DNA of 64,000 nucleotides from Croceivirga sp. (GTDB lineage: Bacteria; Bacteroidota; Bacteroidia; Flavobacteriales; Flavobacteriaceae): positions 62,001 to 126,000 of the forward strand of contig JANQSA010000048.1 of assembly GCA_028284285.1 (NCBI GenBank). Direction: 5' to 3'. The notes beneath the pieces were generated by a model. That model ran no database searches. It was not told the origin of the DNA and saw nothing but the letters and a program-made list of their open reading frames with translations. Position 1 is the stretch's first letter. Every line of letters starts with the position of its first letter. Both the position numbers and the translations under genes were made by a program. Below are positions 1-7,790 of the stretch, piece by piece.

Positions 1-1275
1 GGAAGACCTAATGGTACCCAGATTTTTCTGGTTGCTTTTCCGGTTAGCCGCATCTTTATACAACATATAAGGTGTTCCGGTCTCGATTTGGGATTCCAAG
101 ATTTTCTCCCACAATTCCCGCGCTTTAATTGTTTTGCGGCCTTTGCCTGCTTCCTCGTACTTTGAATACAAGGCTTCAAACTCCTCACTGTGGCATGAGA
201 ACAAACCCGGGCATTCGTTAGGGCACATCAGTGTCCATTCCCCGTCAGCTTCAACACGTTTCATAAAAAGATCTGGGATCCACATCGCATAAAACAAATC
301 CCTCGCCCGCATTTCTTCTTTTCCATGGTTCTTCTTTAAATCCAGGAACTCAAAGATGTCTGCATGCCAGGGTTCCACGTAAATTGCAAAACTCCCTTTT
401 CGTTTTCCCCCGCCTTGATCTACATATCTGGCCGTATCATTGAACACCCGCAGCATAGGAACAATTCCATTGGAGGTACCATTTGTTCCCGCAATATATG
501 ATCCCGTGGCCCTAATGTTGTGAATAGAAAGTCCGATGCCTCCCGCAGATTGTGAGATCTTTGCAGTTTGTTTCAGGGTATCATAAATCCCATCAATACT
601 GTCTTCCTTCATCGCCAATAAAAAACAAGAGGACATTTGGGGTTTGGGCGTCCCGGAGTTAAAGAGTGTTGGCGTGGCGTGGGTAAAGTATTTTTTAGAC
701 ATTAATTCGTAGGTCTCTACAGCCGATTCCAGGTCTTCCTGGTGTATTCCTACGGCAACACGCATTAACATATGTTGAGGACGTTCTGCTATCTTCCCAT
801 TTATTTTTAGGAGGTAGGAACGTTCCAAGGTTTTAAATCCAAAATAATCGTAGCCAAAATCCCGATTGTAAATGATCGTGGAATCCAGGCGTTCAGCGTT
901 TTCAGAGATCACCTTATACACCTCGGAAGAAAGCATTGGTGCTTTTTTGCCTGTTCTCGGGTTTACGTATTCATACAGATCCTTCATGGTTTCAGAGAAG
1001 GATTTTTTAGTGTTTTTATGTAGGTTGGAGACAGAGATACGTGCGGCCAGTTTTGCGTAATCCGGATGCATAGTGGTCATGGTTGCTGCTATTTCAGCGG
1101 CAAGATTGTCTAATTCTGAGGTGGTTACCCCGTCATAAAGCCCTTCAATAACCCTCATGGCTACTTTTACCGGATCGACCAAATCGTTGAGGCCGTAACA
1201 CAATTTTCGTACTCTGGCCGTGATTTTATCAAACATTACCGGCTCTTTTCTACCATCTCTCTTTACTACATACAT
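1..1275 (-). CDS. nrdA: Ribonucleoside-diphosphate reductase class I alpha subunit, 5' part (runs off the window)
   Basis: The large catalytic subunit of class I ribonucleotide reductase reduces NDPs to dNDPs together with NrdB. The first 425 codons are present; the frame is open to base 1, so the 3' part lies beyond the left edge. Translation starts [18 protein letters not shown], typical of the N-terminal ATP-cone allosteric domain (about residues 1-95). One redox-active Cys is visible at 217 (MSSCFLL). The reading ends in NLGTIRSS, just before the position where the catalytic NLC.E motif is expected. The ATG at 1275 is the natural start. It is the last gene of a minus-strand nrdB / four-helix-bundle / nrdA series. 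Cytoplasmic. Identification is by motif and gene context and is very secure. Confidence 0.96.
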   Translation of the reverse strand, partial: MYVVKRDGRKEPVMFDKITARVRKLCYGLNDLVDPVKVAMRVIEGLYDGVTTSELDNLAAEIAATMTTMHPDYAKLAARISVSNLHKNTKKSFSETMKDLYEYVNPRTGKKAPMLSSEVYKVISENAERLDSTIIYNRDFGYDYFGFKTLERSYLLKINGKIAERPQHMLMRVAVGIHQEDLESAVETYELMSKKYFTHATPTLFNSGTPKPQMSSCFLLAMKEDSIDGIYDTLKQTAKISQSAGGIGLSIHNIRATGSYIAGTNGTSNGIVPMLRVFNDTARYVDQGGGKRKGSFAIYVEPWHADIFEFLDLKKNHGKEEMRARDLFYAMWIPDLFMKRVEADGEWTLMCPNECPGLFSCHSEEFEALYSKYEEAGKGRKTIKARELWEKILESQIETGTPYMLYKDAANRKSNQKNLGTIRSS

Positions 1276-1364
1276 GATTTGAATAAGATTTTTGATTTAC
1301 GAGTTACGATTAGTCCAATCCTTTTCAATCTTGGTCCTTTCGTTTATCGCAATTTGTTATCACT

Positions 1365-1730
1365 TTATTTTCGCGCTTTTATTATTTTCTTTCTTATGGT
1401 ATTGATTGAGGCCACTGTGATTGACAGTAATTCGTTAGCCTCTGACAATAATCTCTTTATTTCTTGGTGCTCTTTAGTGGAAATAATTAAAAATATTTCC
1501 AAGAAATACATGCACTCATCCGCTTCCTCTTCGACAATTTTGAGCTTGTTCAAAAAATCAGCGTCAGATTTGGCTCTACAAGCTGCCCTGTAGTTTGCAC
1601 CGACAGAACCTGAACATCGTATTAGTTGCCTACAATAAGCATCATATTCCCTTGTTGTGGGAAACTTTGAACACAACTGCCAACAATCTATTGCAAACTT
1701 TTGAGTTCTTTTCTTTAGTTCTTCTCTCAA
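1365..1730 (-). CDS. Four-helix-bundle protein (S23 / IVS-type family)
   Basis: A 121-residue all-helical protein. The segment QLIRCSGSVGANYRAACRA followed by DFLNKLKIVEEEADECMYFLE is diagnostic of the four-helix-bundle family (TIGR02436), first known from intervening sequences in 23S rRNA and widely scattered in Bacteroidetes genomes. Its biochemical function is unknown. Here it sits between nrdB and nrdA, two genes normally close together, on the same strand, 52 bp after nrdB and 89 bp before nrdA. Short AT-rich repeats containing TGATTTACGA flank it in opposite orientation (about 1293-1310 and 1761-1771). Both facts suggest an inserted cassette rather than an original operon member. The family call is firm; any role in nucleotide reduction is not supported. 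Confidence 0.88.
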   Translation of the reverse strand: MREELKKRTQKFAIDCWQLCSKFPTTREYDAYCRQLIRCSGSVGANYRAACRAKSDADFLNKLKIVEEEADECMYFLEIFLIISTKEHQEIKRLLSEANELLSITVASINTIRKKIIKARK

Positions 1731-1751
1731 AACTAAAAAACCTCACTTCTA

Positions 1752-1792
1752 AAATCAGAAATCGTAAATCAGAAATCGTAAATTAGAAATCG
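1752..1792. repeat. Short AT-rich tandem repeat at the nrdB 3' end
   Basis: Units of CAGAAATCGTAAAT are repeated twice, with a third degenerate partial copy. The repeat runs into the nrdB stop codon. A related TGATTTACGA sequence lies in the opposite orientation on the other side of the four-helix-bundle gene (1293-1310). It may mark the edges of an insertion. Confidence 0.55.
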
Positions 1793-2769
1793 GCATCAAA
1801 GCTAATTTTTTGTGAGTCTTTATCTTTTTCCTTATTCAAAACACCGGCTTTCTGGTACTCCGAAACCCGTTTTTCAAAAAAGTTGGTTTTTCCTTGTAAG
1901 GAAATCATATCCATAAAATCAAAAGGATTGGTGGAATTGTACACTTTGCTACAACCTAATTCCACTAACAACCTATCGGTAACGAACTCAAGATATTGGG
2001 TCATTAATTTGGCATTCATCCCAATTAAGCTCACCGGTAATGATTCTGTAATAAATTCCCGTTCTATATTCAGGGCATCTACAATAATTTCGGTGATACG
2101 CTCTTGTGGAACTTTGCTTACCAGATGGTTGTTATGAAGGTGCACGGCATAGTCGCAATGCATCCCTTCATCCCTGGAGATTAATTCATTGGAAAATGTA
2201 AGTCCTGGCATTAATCCTCTTTTCTTCAACCAGAATATAGAACAGAAGGCTCCGGAAAAGAATATCCCTTCCACGGCAGCAAATGCGATCAACCGCTCTG
2301 CAAAACTGGGAGAATCAATCCATCGCAACGCCCAATCCGCCTTCTTTTTAATTGCGGGGAAATTCTCAATGGCCTTAAAAAGAATGTTTTTTTCCTTTTC
2401 GTCCTTAACATAGGTATCTATCAAAAGAGAGTAGGTCTCCGAATGGATATTTTCCATCATGATCTGAAAACCATAAAAGAATTTTGCTTCGGAGTACTGT
2501 ACTTCATTTACAAAGTTTTCTGCCAAATTCTCATTGACAATACCATCAGAAGCTGCAAAAAATGCCAATATGTGTTTAATAAAATACCGCTCGTCATCAT
2601 TTAGTTTATTATTCCAATCATTTAGATCCTGGTGCAGATCGATCTCCTCAGCAGTCCAAAAACAAGCTTCTTGTTTTTTGTACCACTCCCATAGATCGTG
2701 ATGTTGGATAGGAAAAATGACAAATCTGTCCTCGTTCTCTTGCAAAATAGGCTCAATAGCAGCTGACAT
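1783..2769 (-). CDS. nrdB: Ribonucleoside-diphosphate reductase class I beta subunit
   Basis: The small subunit (328 aa) houses the diiron-tyrosyl radical cofactor and forms the active enzyme with NrdA. Family features visible include the WTAEEIDL and [19 protein letters not shown] segments, the iron-ligand helices [18 protein letters not shown] and [10 protein letters not shown], and a C-terminal acidic tail ending DADF of the type that docks into NrdA. Length is normal for the Bacteroidetes form. It begins the minus-strand series nrdB / four-helix bundle / nrdA. A 13-bp palindrome (AACACGACGTGTT, 2895-2907) lies about 125 bp upstream and is a possible operator. The ATG start at 2769 matches the conserved N-terminus. 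Confidence 0.96.
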   Translation of the reverse strand: MSAAIEPILQENEDRFVIFPIQHHDLWEWYKKQEACFWTAEEIDLHQDLNDWNNKLNDDERYFIKHILAFFAASDGIVNENLAENFVNEVQYSEAKFFYGFQIMMENIHSETYSLLIDTYVKDEKEKNILFKAIENFPAIKKKADWALRWIDSPSFAERLIAFAAVEGIFFSGAFCSIFWLKKRGLMPGLTFSNELISRDEGMHCDYAVHLHNNHLVSKVPQERITEIIVDALNIEREFITESLPVSLIGMNAKLMTQYLEFVTDRLLVELGCSKVYNSTNPFDFMDMISLQGKTNFFEKRVSEYQKAGVLNKEKDKDSQKISFDADF

Positions 2770-2894
2770 AGTGTTTTTTTATTTAATCAATTAAAAATGA
2801 AGGATTGAAATTACCTTGCGGTAGGGACTAACAAAGATTGGAAAATGTGACCTAATTGTAAAGTATGTTTAACCGGAACGTTTGCAAAGTTTTT

Positions 2895-2907
2895 AACACG
2901 ACGTGTT
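2895..2907. promoter_or_regulatory. Palindromic possible operator upstream of nrdB
   Basis: AACACGACGTGTT has perfect 6-bp arms around a single central base and lies 125 bp before the nrdB start. It does not match the NrdR-box consensus as I know it. A regulatory role is inferred only from symmetry and position. Confidence 0.3.
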
Positions 2908-3208
2908 GAAATGTGCGCTCGCATGTGATGTTTTCTGGGATTCTAAACCGTGATAGCCTAATTACTGATTTTCAACAAACAAGCAGGAATAAAAAAAGAC
3001 CAAAAAGTATTTTTAACTACACCCTTTGGCCCTGAAGGCTTACTACCACCAAACCGTACGGCCAATGCCACTACACTTTCCCTTTAGATCTCCAGATAGT
3101 TCCCCCGAAAACCGGAAAATCTGAGGGAGGCAAGTAGCATTAACTATTTTGTATATTCACATGCTTACGCATACTGGTCGGCCGTACGATGGTTGGTAAA
3201 TACTAGTG

Positions 3209-3328
3209 CTATGGTTTTGAATTCCATACAACAACCTCTTTTTGCTCTGATGCCTCAGCTTTTTCCAAGATTGCGGCAAAGACGAGCATTACCAGAAGTA
3301 CGATAAACAATATCACACACTTTTTCAT
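3209..3328 (-). CDS. Possible small membrane peptide (39 aa)
   Basis: An ATG-started frame of 40 codons. It encodes MKKCVILFIVLLVMLV, then an AAILEKAEASEQKEVVVW tail: two lysines, one hydrophobic segment (about residues 4-20) and a polar charged tail. This fits either a single-pass small membrane protein or a short secreted peptide. No homologous family is recognised. It lies alone in a long intergenic region on the same strand as nrdB and opposite to the LytTR pair. Codon composition does not decide whether it is real. It could be chance. Confidence 0.35.
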   Translation of the reverse strand: MKKCVILFIVLLVMLVFAAILEKAEASEQKEVVVWNSKP

Positions 3329-3514
3329 TATTGGACGGGTTGGTGAATACGCTTAACTTGACACTTTAAAATTAAGCAGCGATCATCTTTACCGGACTGC
3401 TTATGTATAATTGGTTGTAAATCGTGTACAAATGGAAAAACACTTCTTTTTACCATGCGGGCTTATAAGGTTAAAGGCTGAGAGTTGTAAGCAATAGCTT
3501 ACAGTTGCCGTTTT

Positions 3515-3592
3515 TAGTGGTATACCGGCTGATTATCACCTATAATTGTCCAGTGACACATAATTCTGTACAAGTTATAGGTAATACCACTA
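3515..3592. promoter_or_regulatory. Inverted repeat upstream of the LytTR regulator
   Basis: TAGTGGTAT (3515-3523) and ACCTATAA (3538-3545) are mirrored by the right arm at 3575-3592, which reads TTATAGGT then ATACCACTA. The right arm ends 30 bp before the response-regulator start. It could be an autoregulatory site or a 5'-UTR hairpin. The role is inferred. Confidence 0.3.
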
Positions 3593-3622
3593 CTTTTACC
3601 ACTACTACAAATTTTAAACTGT

Positions 3623-4357
3623 ATGTTGCAGGCGGTTTTAGTGGATGACGAATCCAAAGCATTGGAAAGTTTAAGCTGGGAATTGACCAACCTCAGTAAT
3701 GAGGTTAAGGTAGTGGCCTCCTTTACCGATGCACACGAAGCTTTGACTTATTTGGACAGTAATACTCCGGATTGCCTTTTTTTAGATATTGAGATGCCCG
3801 TAATGGATGGTTTTCAGTTTATCAAAAACTTAAAAAACAGGAATTTTCCGGTTATTATTACTACCGCTTATAATCAGTATGCGCTCAAAGCATTAAAAAA
3901 TCAAGCTATTGATTATTTGTTAAAGCCCATAGACAGTGATGATCTTTATGATACCATCACCAAAATCAAAAAATACAATGAAAAAAATCAGACTGCAGAA
4001 AAATTAGAGCAAATTTTACTCAATTTCAATTCCAAGTCTTTAGACAAAAAGATCACTATTAATACGGATGGAAAACTCTTGTTTTTGGAAAGCGAGGAAA
4101 TCCTTTATGCTGAGTCCGATGGAAACTATAGTACCCTCTACCTTGAAGACGGTCATAAAATACTATTGACCAAAAAATTAAAGGAAGTCAACCAAATTCT
4201 ACCCTCAGACTCGTTTTTCAGAATTCACAACTCCTTCATTGTGAATCTGGGAAAAATAAAGGAATTCTTAAAGACGGATGGTTATGTGGTACTAAAGACC
4301 AATCATAAAATTCCGGTTTCCAGACAGAAAAAATCAGATTTTCTGGACTTGTTATAA
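3623..4357 (+). CDS. LytTR-family response regulator
   Basis: A 244-aa two-component transcription regulator. The N-terminal receiver domain (about 1-120) has the acidic pair DD at 8-9, phospho-acceptor Asp55 in CLFLDIEMP and the conserved Lys in LLKPID. The C-terminal LytTR DNA-binding domain (about 140-244) shows ILYAESDGNYSTLYL and FFRIHNSFIVNLGKI. It is followed after 9 bp by its partner histidine kinase, a LytS/YehU-type arrangement common in Bacteroidetes. The signal and target genes are unknown. Inverted sequences just upstream may be its own control site. Confidence 0.93.
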   Translation: MLQAVLVDDESKALESLSWELTNLSNEVKVVASFTDAHEALTYLDSNTPDCLFLDIEMPVMDGFQFIKNLKNRNFPVIITTAYNQYALKALKNQAIDYLLKPIDSDDLYDTITKIKKYNEKNQTAEKLEQILLNFNSKSLDKKITINTDGKLLFLESEEILYAESDGNYSTLYLEDGHKILLTKKLKEVNQILPSDSFFRIHNSFIVNLGKIKEFLKTDGYVVLKTNHKIPVSRQKKSDFLDLL

Positions 4358-4366
4358 TTTTTATGA

Positions 4367-6331
4367 ATGCCCAAACCCAAATGCTCCCTTTTACATACTC
4401 ATCTGTGCCTCACCCTAATCTTCTGCCTGTTTTTCTGTATCGTAGGTCCTGTTAATGGTTCCTCTGCCTTTCAAGAACAGGAGTTGGAAAATACCGTTGC
4501 GGGTCTTCTGCAACAACAGCCAAAAACGTATCAGGAAATAGACCAAGCGCTAAGGTCTTACAAACGGGATACCTTAGCCCTTAATTTTTTCATTCTAAAA
4601 GCTACTGAGGAGGCTTTTGCAGCAGGAAGATCTTACGCTTTAAATCAAATCGGTACCGTCTACCGAAATCTATCCGACTTTGACAAGTCCATAGCCCTGC
4701 ACCAGGAAGCCCTGGAAGCTGCAGAAACCGAAAATAATACAGAGTTTGTGGTGTATAGCCTCAATATGTTAGGGGTAGCCTTTCGCAGAAAAGATGCTGT
4801 AAAGACCGCCCTGGATTATAATCAAAGAGCCCTGGAACTTGCCGAATCCATTGAAGACCCTTCCACACATATCAAGCGAAACATCAATGTAGCGCTTAAC
4901 AGTATAGGCAATCTTTATCAAACCCTGGGCCAGTATGACCTGGCCATTTCCCAGTTTGAAAGAGCGCTGGAATTGGAAAAAGCATTGGGAAACAAGTTGG
5001 GACTCGCTATCAACAACCAAAACATAGGAGATTGCCTGGAACAGCAAGGCCAGCTCGAAGAGGCTATGGAACGTTACAAAACCTCCTTAGCCTTCAATGA
5101 TGCCATAAACAATGACTTCGGGAGGGTTATCTGTAAAAACAGTATTGCTCGTATCCATTTGAAGCAGGGAAGACCCAATATAGCATTAAATATCCTGGAG
5201 CCTTTGTTAGAACCTATAGCTAAGAACGGGGATCCGTTCATTTGGTCCACGATCTTTGCCAATTTGGGATGGGCTAATATGGAGATTGAGAATTATAGGG
5301 TTGCCGAGACAATGATGCTAAAAGGGCTGGAAATGGGCAATACTAACAGTATGCCTAGCCGGGTGGTATATGCTCAAAAGCTACTGTCCGATCTGGAAGC
5401 CAGAAAAGGGAACCATAAGCAGGCGTTGCAGTACTTTCAGGAAGCCGAGAGATTTGATCAACAACTTAAGGACGACAGAAATGTTCGTTATATCAACGAT
5501 CTTATTCTTCGATATGAGGCCGAAAAGAAGAACAGTCAGATTTCCGCTCTGGCCCAGGAAAATGAATTGGTAAAACTTCGATTGCGTAAAAACCAGACCA
5601 CTATTTTGGTAAGTGCCCTGGTCATTGGTCTGATAGGTACTATACTTTTTATCATGTACCGCCAATACCAATCCAACTATGAAAAAAGGGTGATGGGGCT
5701 TGAACAGAATATGCTAAGGAGTCAAATGAATCCTCATTTTTTATTCAATTCCCTAAATTCCATAAAGCTGTATATCATCAATAACGATAAAAAAAATGCC
5801 GTACACTACCTGAATAAATTCTCCAAGCTGGTGCGAAGGATCCTCGACGGGTCTTCTTTAAAGGAAACTACACTATCAGAAGAACTGGAGACCGTTGAAC
5901 TTTATCTCAATATAGAAAACATACGTTTTTCCGAAGGTATCTCCTATTCCATAAATGTGGCAGACGATATAGATCCCGGGCAACTTAAAATTCCCTCTTT
6001 GGTTCTGCAACCTTTCCTGGAAAACGCCATTTGGCATGGACTTTCTTCAAAGGAAGGAGAAAAAAACCTTTGGCTCGATGTTTCGAGAAAAGATGATATT
6101 CACATCGTTATTTCCATAGTTGATAATGGTGTAGGTAGGGCCGCTTCCGAAAAAATAAAAGAGAATAGGGTAATCCAACGAAAATCCGTAGGAATTGATA
6201 TTACCAAAGAGCGACTGGCCAATTTTGCCAAAGACTATCAATACGGTTTCAGTATAGAAATTATAGACCTTTTTGATGACGAAGGTGCCCCAAAGGGCAC
6301 AAAAGTGGTGCTGGAAATACCCACTATTTAG
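4367..6331 (+). CDS. TPR-repeat sensor histidine kinase (His_kinase / HATPase)
   Basis: A 654-aa sensor partner of the preceding LytTR regulator. It has an N-terminal hydrophobic signal segment (about 10-32) and a tetratricopeptide array over roughly residues 85-380 (units such as ALDYNQRALELAESI and AISQFERALELEKALG). A transmembrane helix follows (about 410-432, TILVSALVIGLIGTILFIMY). The His_kinase phospho-acceptor motif is MNPHFLFNSLNSIK with His457, and the C-terminal ATPase domain has N-box PFLENAIWHGL and DNGVGR. The sensor part is therefore predicted outside the membrane and the kinase inside. The start at 4367 is chosen because the ATG four bases earlier is in a frame that stops early. 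Its end overlaps the convergent DUF3109 gene by 8 bp. Confidence 0.92.
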   Translation: MPKPKCSLLHTHLCLTLIFCLFFCIVGPVNGSSAFQEQELENTVAGLLQQQPKTYQEIDQALRSYKRDTLALNFFILKATEEAFAAGRSYALNQIGTVYRNLSDFDKSIALHQEALEAAETENNTEFVVYSLNMLGVAFRRKDAVKTALDYNQRALELAESIEDPSTHIKRNINVALNSIGNLYQTLGQYDLAISQFERALELEKALGNKLGLAINNQNIGDCLEQQGQLEEAMERYKTSLAFNDAINNDFGRVICKNSIARIHLKQGRPNIALNILEPLLEPIAKNGDPFIWSTIFANLGWANMEIENYRVAETMMLKGLEMGNTNSMPSRVVYAQKLLSDLEARKGNHKQALQYFQEAERFDQQLKDDRNVRYINDLILRYEAEKKNSQISALAQENELVKLRLRKNQTTILVSALVIGLIGTILFIMYRQYQSNYEKRVMGLEQNMLRSQMNPHFLFNSLNSIKLYIINNDKKNAVHYLNKFSKLVRRILDGSSLKETTLSEELETVELYLNIENIRFSEGISYSINVADDIDPGQLKIPSLVLQPFLENAIWHGLSSKEGEKNLWLDVSRKDDIHIVISIVDNGVGRAASEKIKENRVIQRKSVGIDITKERLANFAKDYQYGFSIEIIDLFDDEGAPKGTKVVLEIPTI

Positions 6332-6893
6332 GCATGCTATCGGCAAGCCTTTCCAGCTCTGAATACCAGGCTTCGCCAAACTTTCTGATCAACGCTTCCT
6401 TGACAAACTTGTAAATGGGCAGTTGCAATTCGTTCCCCAAACTACAGGCGGGGTCGCAAATGGTCCATTTGTGATAATTTACCGCCGTGAACTGCGAATA
6501 TTCCTTAACCCGAATCGGGTACAGGTGACAAGAAACAGGTTTTTTCCAGGTGGTGGCACCACGATTGTAAGCTTCTTCCAGACCACACTTTGCAATTCCC
6601 CCGGAATCAAAAATCACATAGGCACATTCCCGATTATTCACTAAAGGAGTTTCCCATTCCCCATCATCGCCTTTTACAAAACTTCCCTGGGTGATGATCG
6701 CTTGCACGCCCTCGGGTCTTAAGAAAGGACGTACCTGTTCAAAAATGGCTGCCAAAATCTCTGTTTCTTCGCTTTCAAGCGGTGCTCCGGACTGCCCTTC
6801 TACGCAACAAGCCCCCTTACAGGCAGTAAGGTTACAAACAAAGTCATTTTCTATAATATCCTCAGAAATCAAGGTTTTCCCCAGTTGAATCAT
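6324..6893 (-). CDS. DUF3109 family protein (Cys-rich)
   Basis: A 189-aa member of DUF3109, a Bacteroidetes family often near nrdAB. It is rich in conserved Cys in patterns expected of a metal or Fe-S site: VCNLTACKGACC near the N-terminus, then NNRECAY, AKCGLEEA, VSCHLYP and TICDPACSLG. No signal peptide is seen, so it is probably cytoplasmic. The function is unknown. The start is set at MIQLGKTLISEDI (6893) rather than a frame extension to 6959, because a good -7 box (TAACTTTG, 6912-6919) would fall inside the longer version and family members start like this. Convergent with the histidine kinase. Confidence 0.87.
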   Translation of the reverse strand: MIQLGKTLISEDIIENDFVCNLTACKGACCVEGQSGAPLESEETEILAAIFEQVRPFLRPEGVQAIITQGSFVKGDDGEWETPLVNNRECAYVIFDSGGIAKCGLEEAYNRGATTWKKPVSCHLYPIRVKEYSQFTAVNYHKWTICDPACSLGNELQLPIYKFVKEALIRKFGEAWYSELERLADSMPK

Positions 6894-6911
6894 AGAGAAG
6901 CTTTTATCCTG

Positions 6912-6919
6912 CAAAGTTA
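6912..6919 (-). promoter_or_regulatory. -7 box (TAACTTTG) for the DUF3109 gene
   Basis: A perfect match to the Bacteroidetes -7 consensus TAnnTTTG, with 18 bp between box and ATG. A matching -33 element at normal spacing is not clear. Confidence 0.5.
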
Positions 6920-6976
6920 CTACGAATACCATCAAATTCTTTGGACAATAAACATCCATTTGGCCAATTCCCGACG

Positions 6977-6984
6977 TAAATTTG
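6977..6984 (+). promoter_or_regulatory. -7 box (TAAATTTG) for the MarC gene
   Basis: A perfect TAnnTTTG match 21 bp before the marC-like ATG. A TTTG lies 14 bp further upstream, closer than the usual -33 spacing. Confidence 0.5.
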
Positions 6985-7005
6985 CAGGAATTTTAAAATA
7001 GGATA

Positions 7006-7578
7006 ATGAAACTGAACTTTACGGAAATTATCACGGCAACAATGATTCTATTTGCGGTGATAGATATTTTGGGAAGTGTACCGGTCATCATTTCACTACG
7101 CAACAAAGTGGGCCATATTCAATCTGAAAAAGCTTCTTTGGTTGCTGCTTTAATTATGGTAGCCTTCTTATTTGTAGGAGAACGCATATTACATTTAATT
7201 GGTATTGATGTCAGTTCATTTGCCGTAGCAGGTTCCTTAGTGATTTTCTTCTTAGCTGTTGAGATGATCCTGGGAATACCCCTATTCAGAGATGACGAAC
7301 CTGAAACAGCTTCCATAGTACCTATTGCCTTTCCTTTGATTGCCGGCGCCGGAACATTAACGGCCCTCTTGTCATTACGGGCAGAGTATCATGTAGAGAA
7401 TATCATCATCGCCATTTTAATCAATATGGTTTTTGTATATCTGGTGTTAAAATCCTCTAAAAAGATTGAAAAGGTCCTGGGTAAAAACGGGCTGGGAGTA
7501 ATACGAAAGGTTTTTGGTGTAATTTTGTTGGCTATTGCGGTCAAACTATTTGCCACCAATGCCAGCCAGCTGTTTTAA
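7006..7578 (+). CDS. MarC family (UPF0056) integral membrane protein
   Basis: A 190-aa protein with about six hydrophobic helices. MarC-family features are present: LFAVIDILGSVPVI near the N-terminus, the central SFAVAGSLVIFFLAVEMILG segment and VPIAFPLIAGAGTLTALL. Despite the historical link to multiple antibiotic resistance, the family has no established transport substrate. It lies in the inner membrane. Eight bases separate it from the following small membrane protein gene, so the two are probably co-transcribed from the promoter at 6977-6984. Confidence 0.9.
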   Translation: MKLNFTEIITATMILFAVIDILGSVPVIISLRNKVGHIQSEKASLVAALIMVAFLFVGERILHLIGIDVSSFAVAGSLVIFFLAVEMILGIPLFRDDEPETASIVPIAFPLIAGAGTLTALLSLRAEYHVENIIIAILINMVFVYLVLKSSKKIEKVLGKNGLGVIRKVFGVILLAIAVKLFATNASQLF

Positions 7579-7586
7579 CATTTGCC

Positions 7587-7790
7587 ATGAATAAAAAACT
7601 TACTATCTTTTTTGTGATATTGGCTTTGGGATTAGCCATTTACAATATCACATTGGTAGACTTCAAAGATCCTTTTCAAGGAGAAAGCCTCATTGCCTGT
7701 ATAGGAATAATGGCTTCCTTATGTGCCCTTGTGCTGTTGTTGATCTTTGCAACTTCAAAAAAAATAGAACAAAAATTAAAGGACGATTAG
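7587..7790 (+). CDS. Small two-helix membrane protein
   Basis: A 67-aa protein with two hydrophobic segments (about 5-23, LTIFFVILALGLAIYNITL, and 36-55, IACIGIMASLCALVLLLIF) joined by an acidic loop and ending in a charged KKIEQKLKDD tail. No family with a known function is recognised. It lies 8 bp after the MarC gene and is probably in the same transcript. Its last 4 bases overlap the end of the convergent S41 protease gene. The compact spacing and membrane topology support a real gene. Confidence 0.7.
   Translation: MNKKLTIFFVILALGLAIYNITLVDFKDPFQGESLIACIGIMASLCALVLLLIFATSKKIEQKLKDD

Larger units (their letters stand above)
2770..3622. other. Long intergenic region between nrdB and the LytTR pair
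   Basis: About 850 bp without a large gene. It holds the nrdB upstream region, a 13-bp palindrome at 2895-2907, an imperfect long-range inverted repeat (3041-3064 against 3174-3205, both with a CGTACG core), a possible 39-residue membrane peptide gene (3209-3328, minus) and an inverted repeat just before the response regulator (3515-3545 and 3575-3592). No RNA gene is recognised. Confidence 0.6.

Noticed and set aside
1279-1593. 104-aa open frame (plus) over the four-helix-bundle gene
   Set aside because: It is antisense to a recognised family member and lacks any domain of its own.
2895-2907. NrdR box upstream of nrdB
   Set aside because: The palindrome is real but does not fit the NrdR-box pattern, and I found no second box at the usual spacing; kept only as an unspecified operator candidate.
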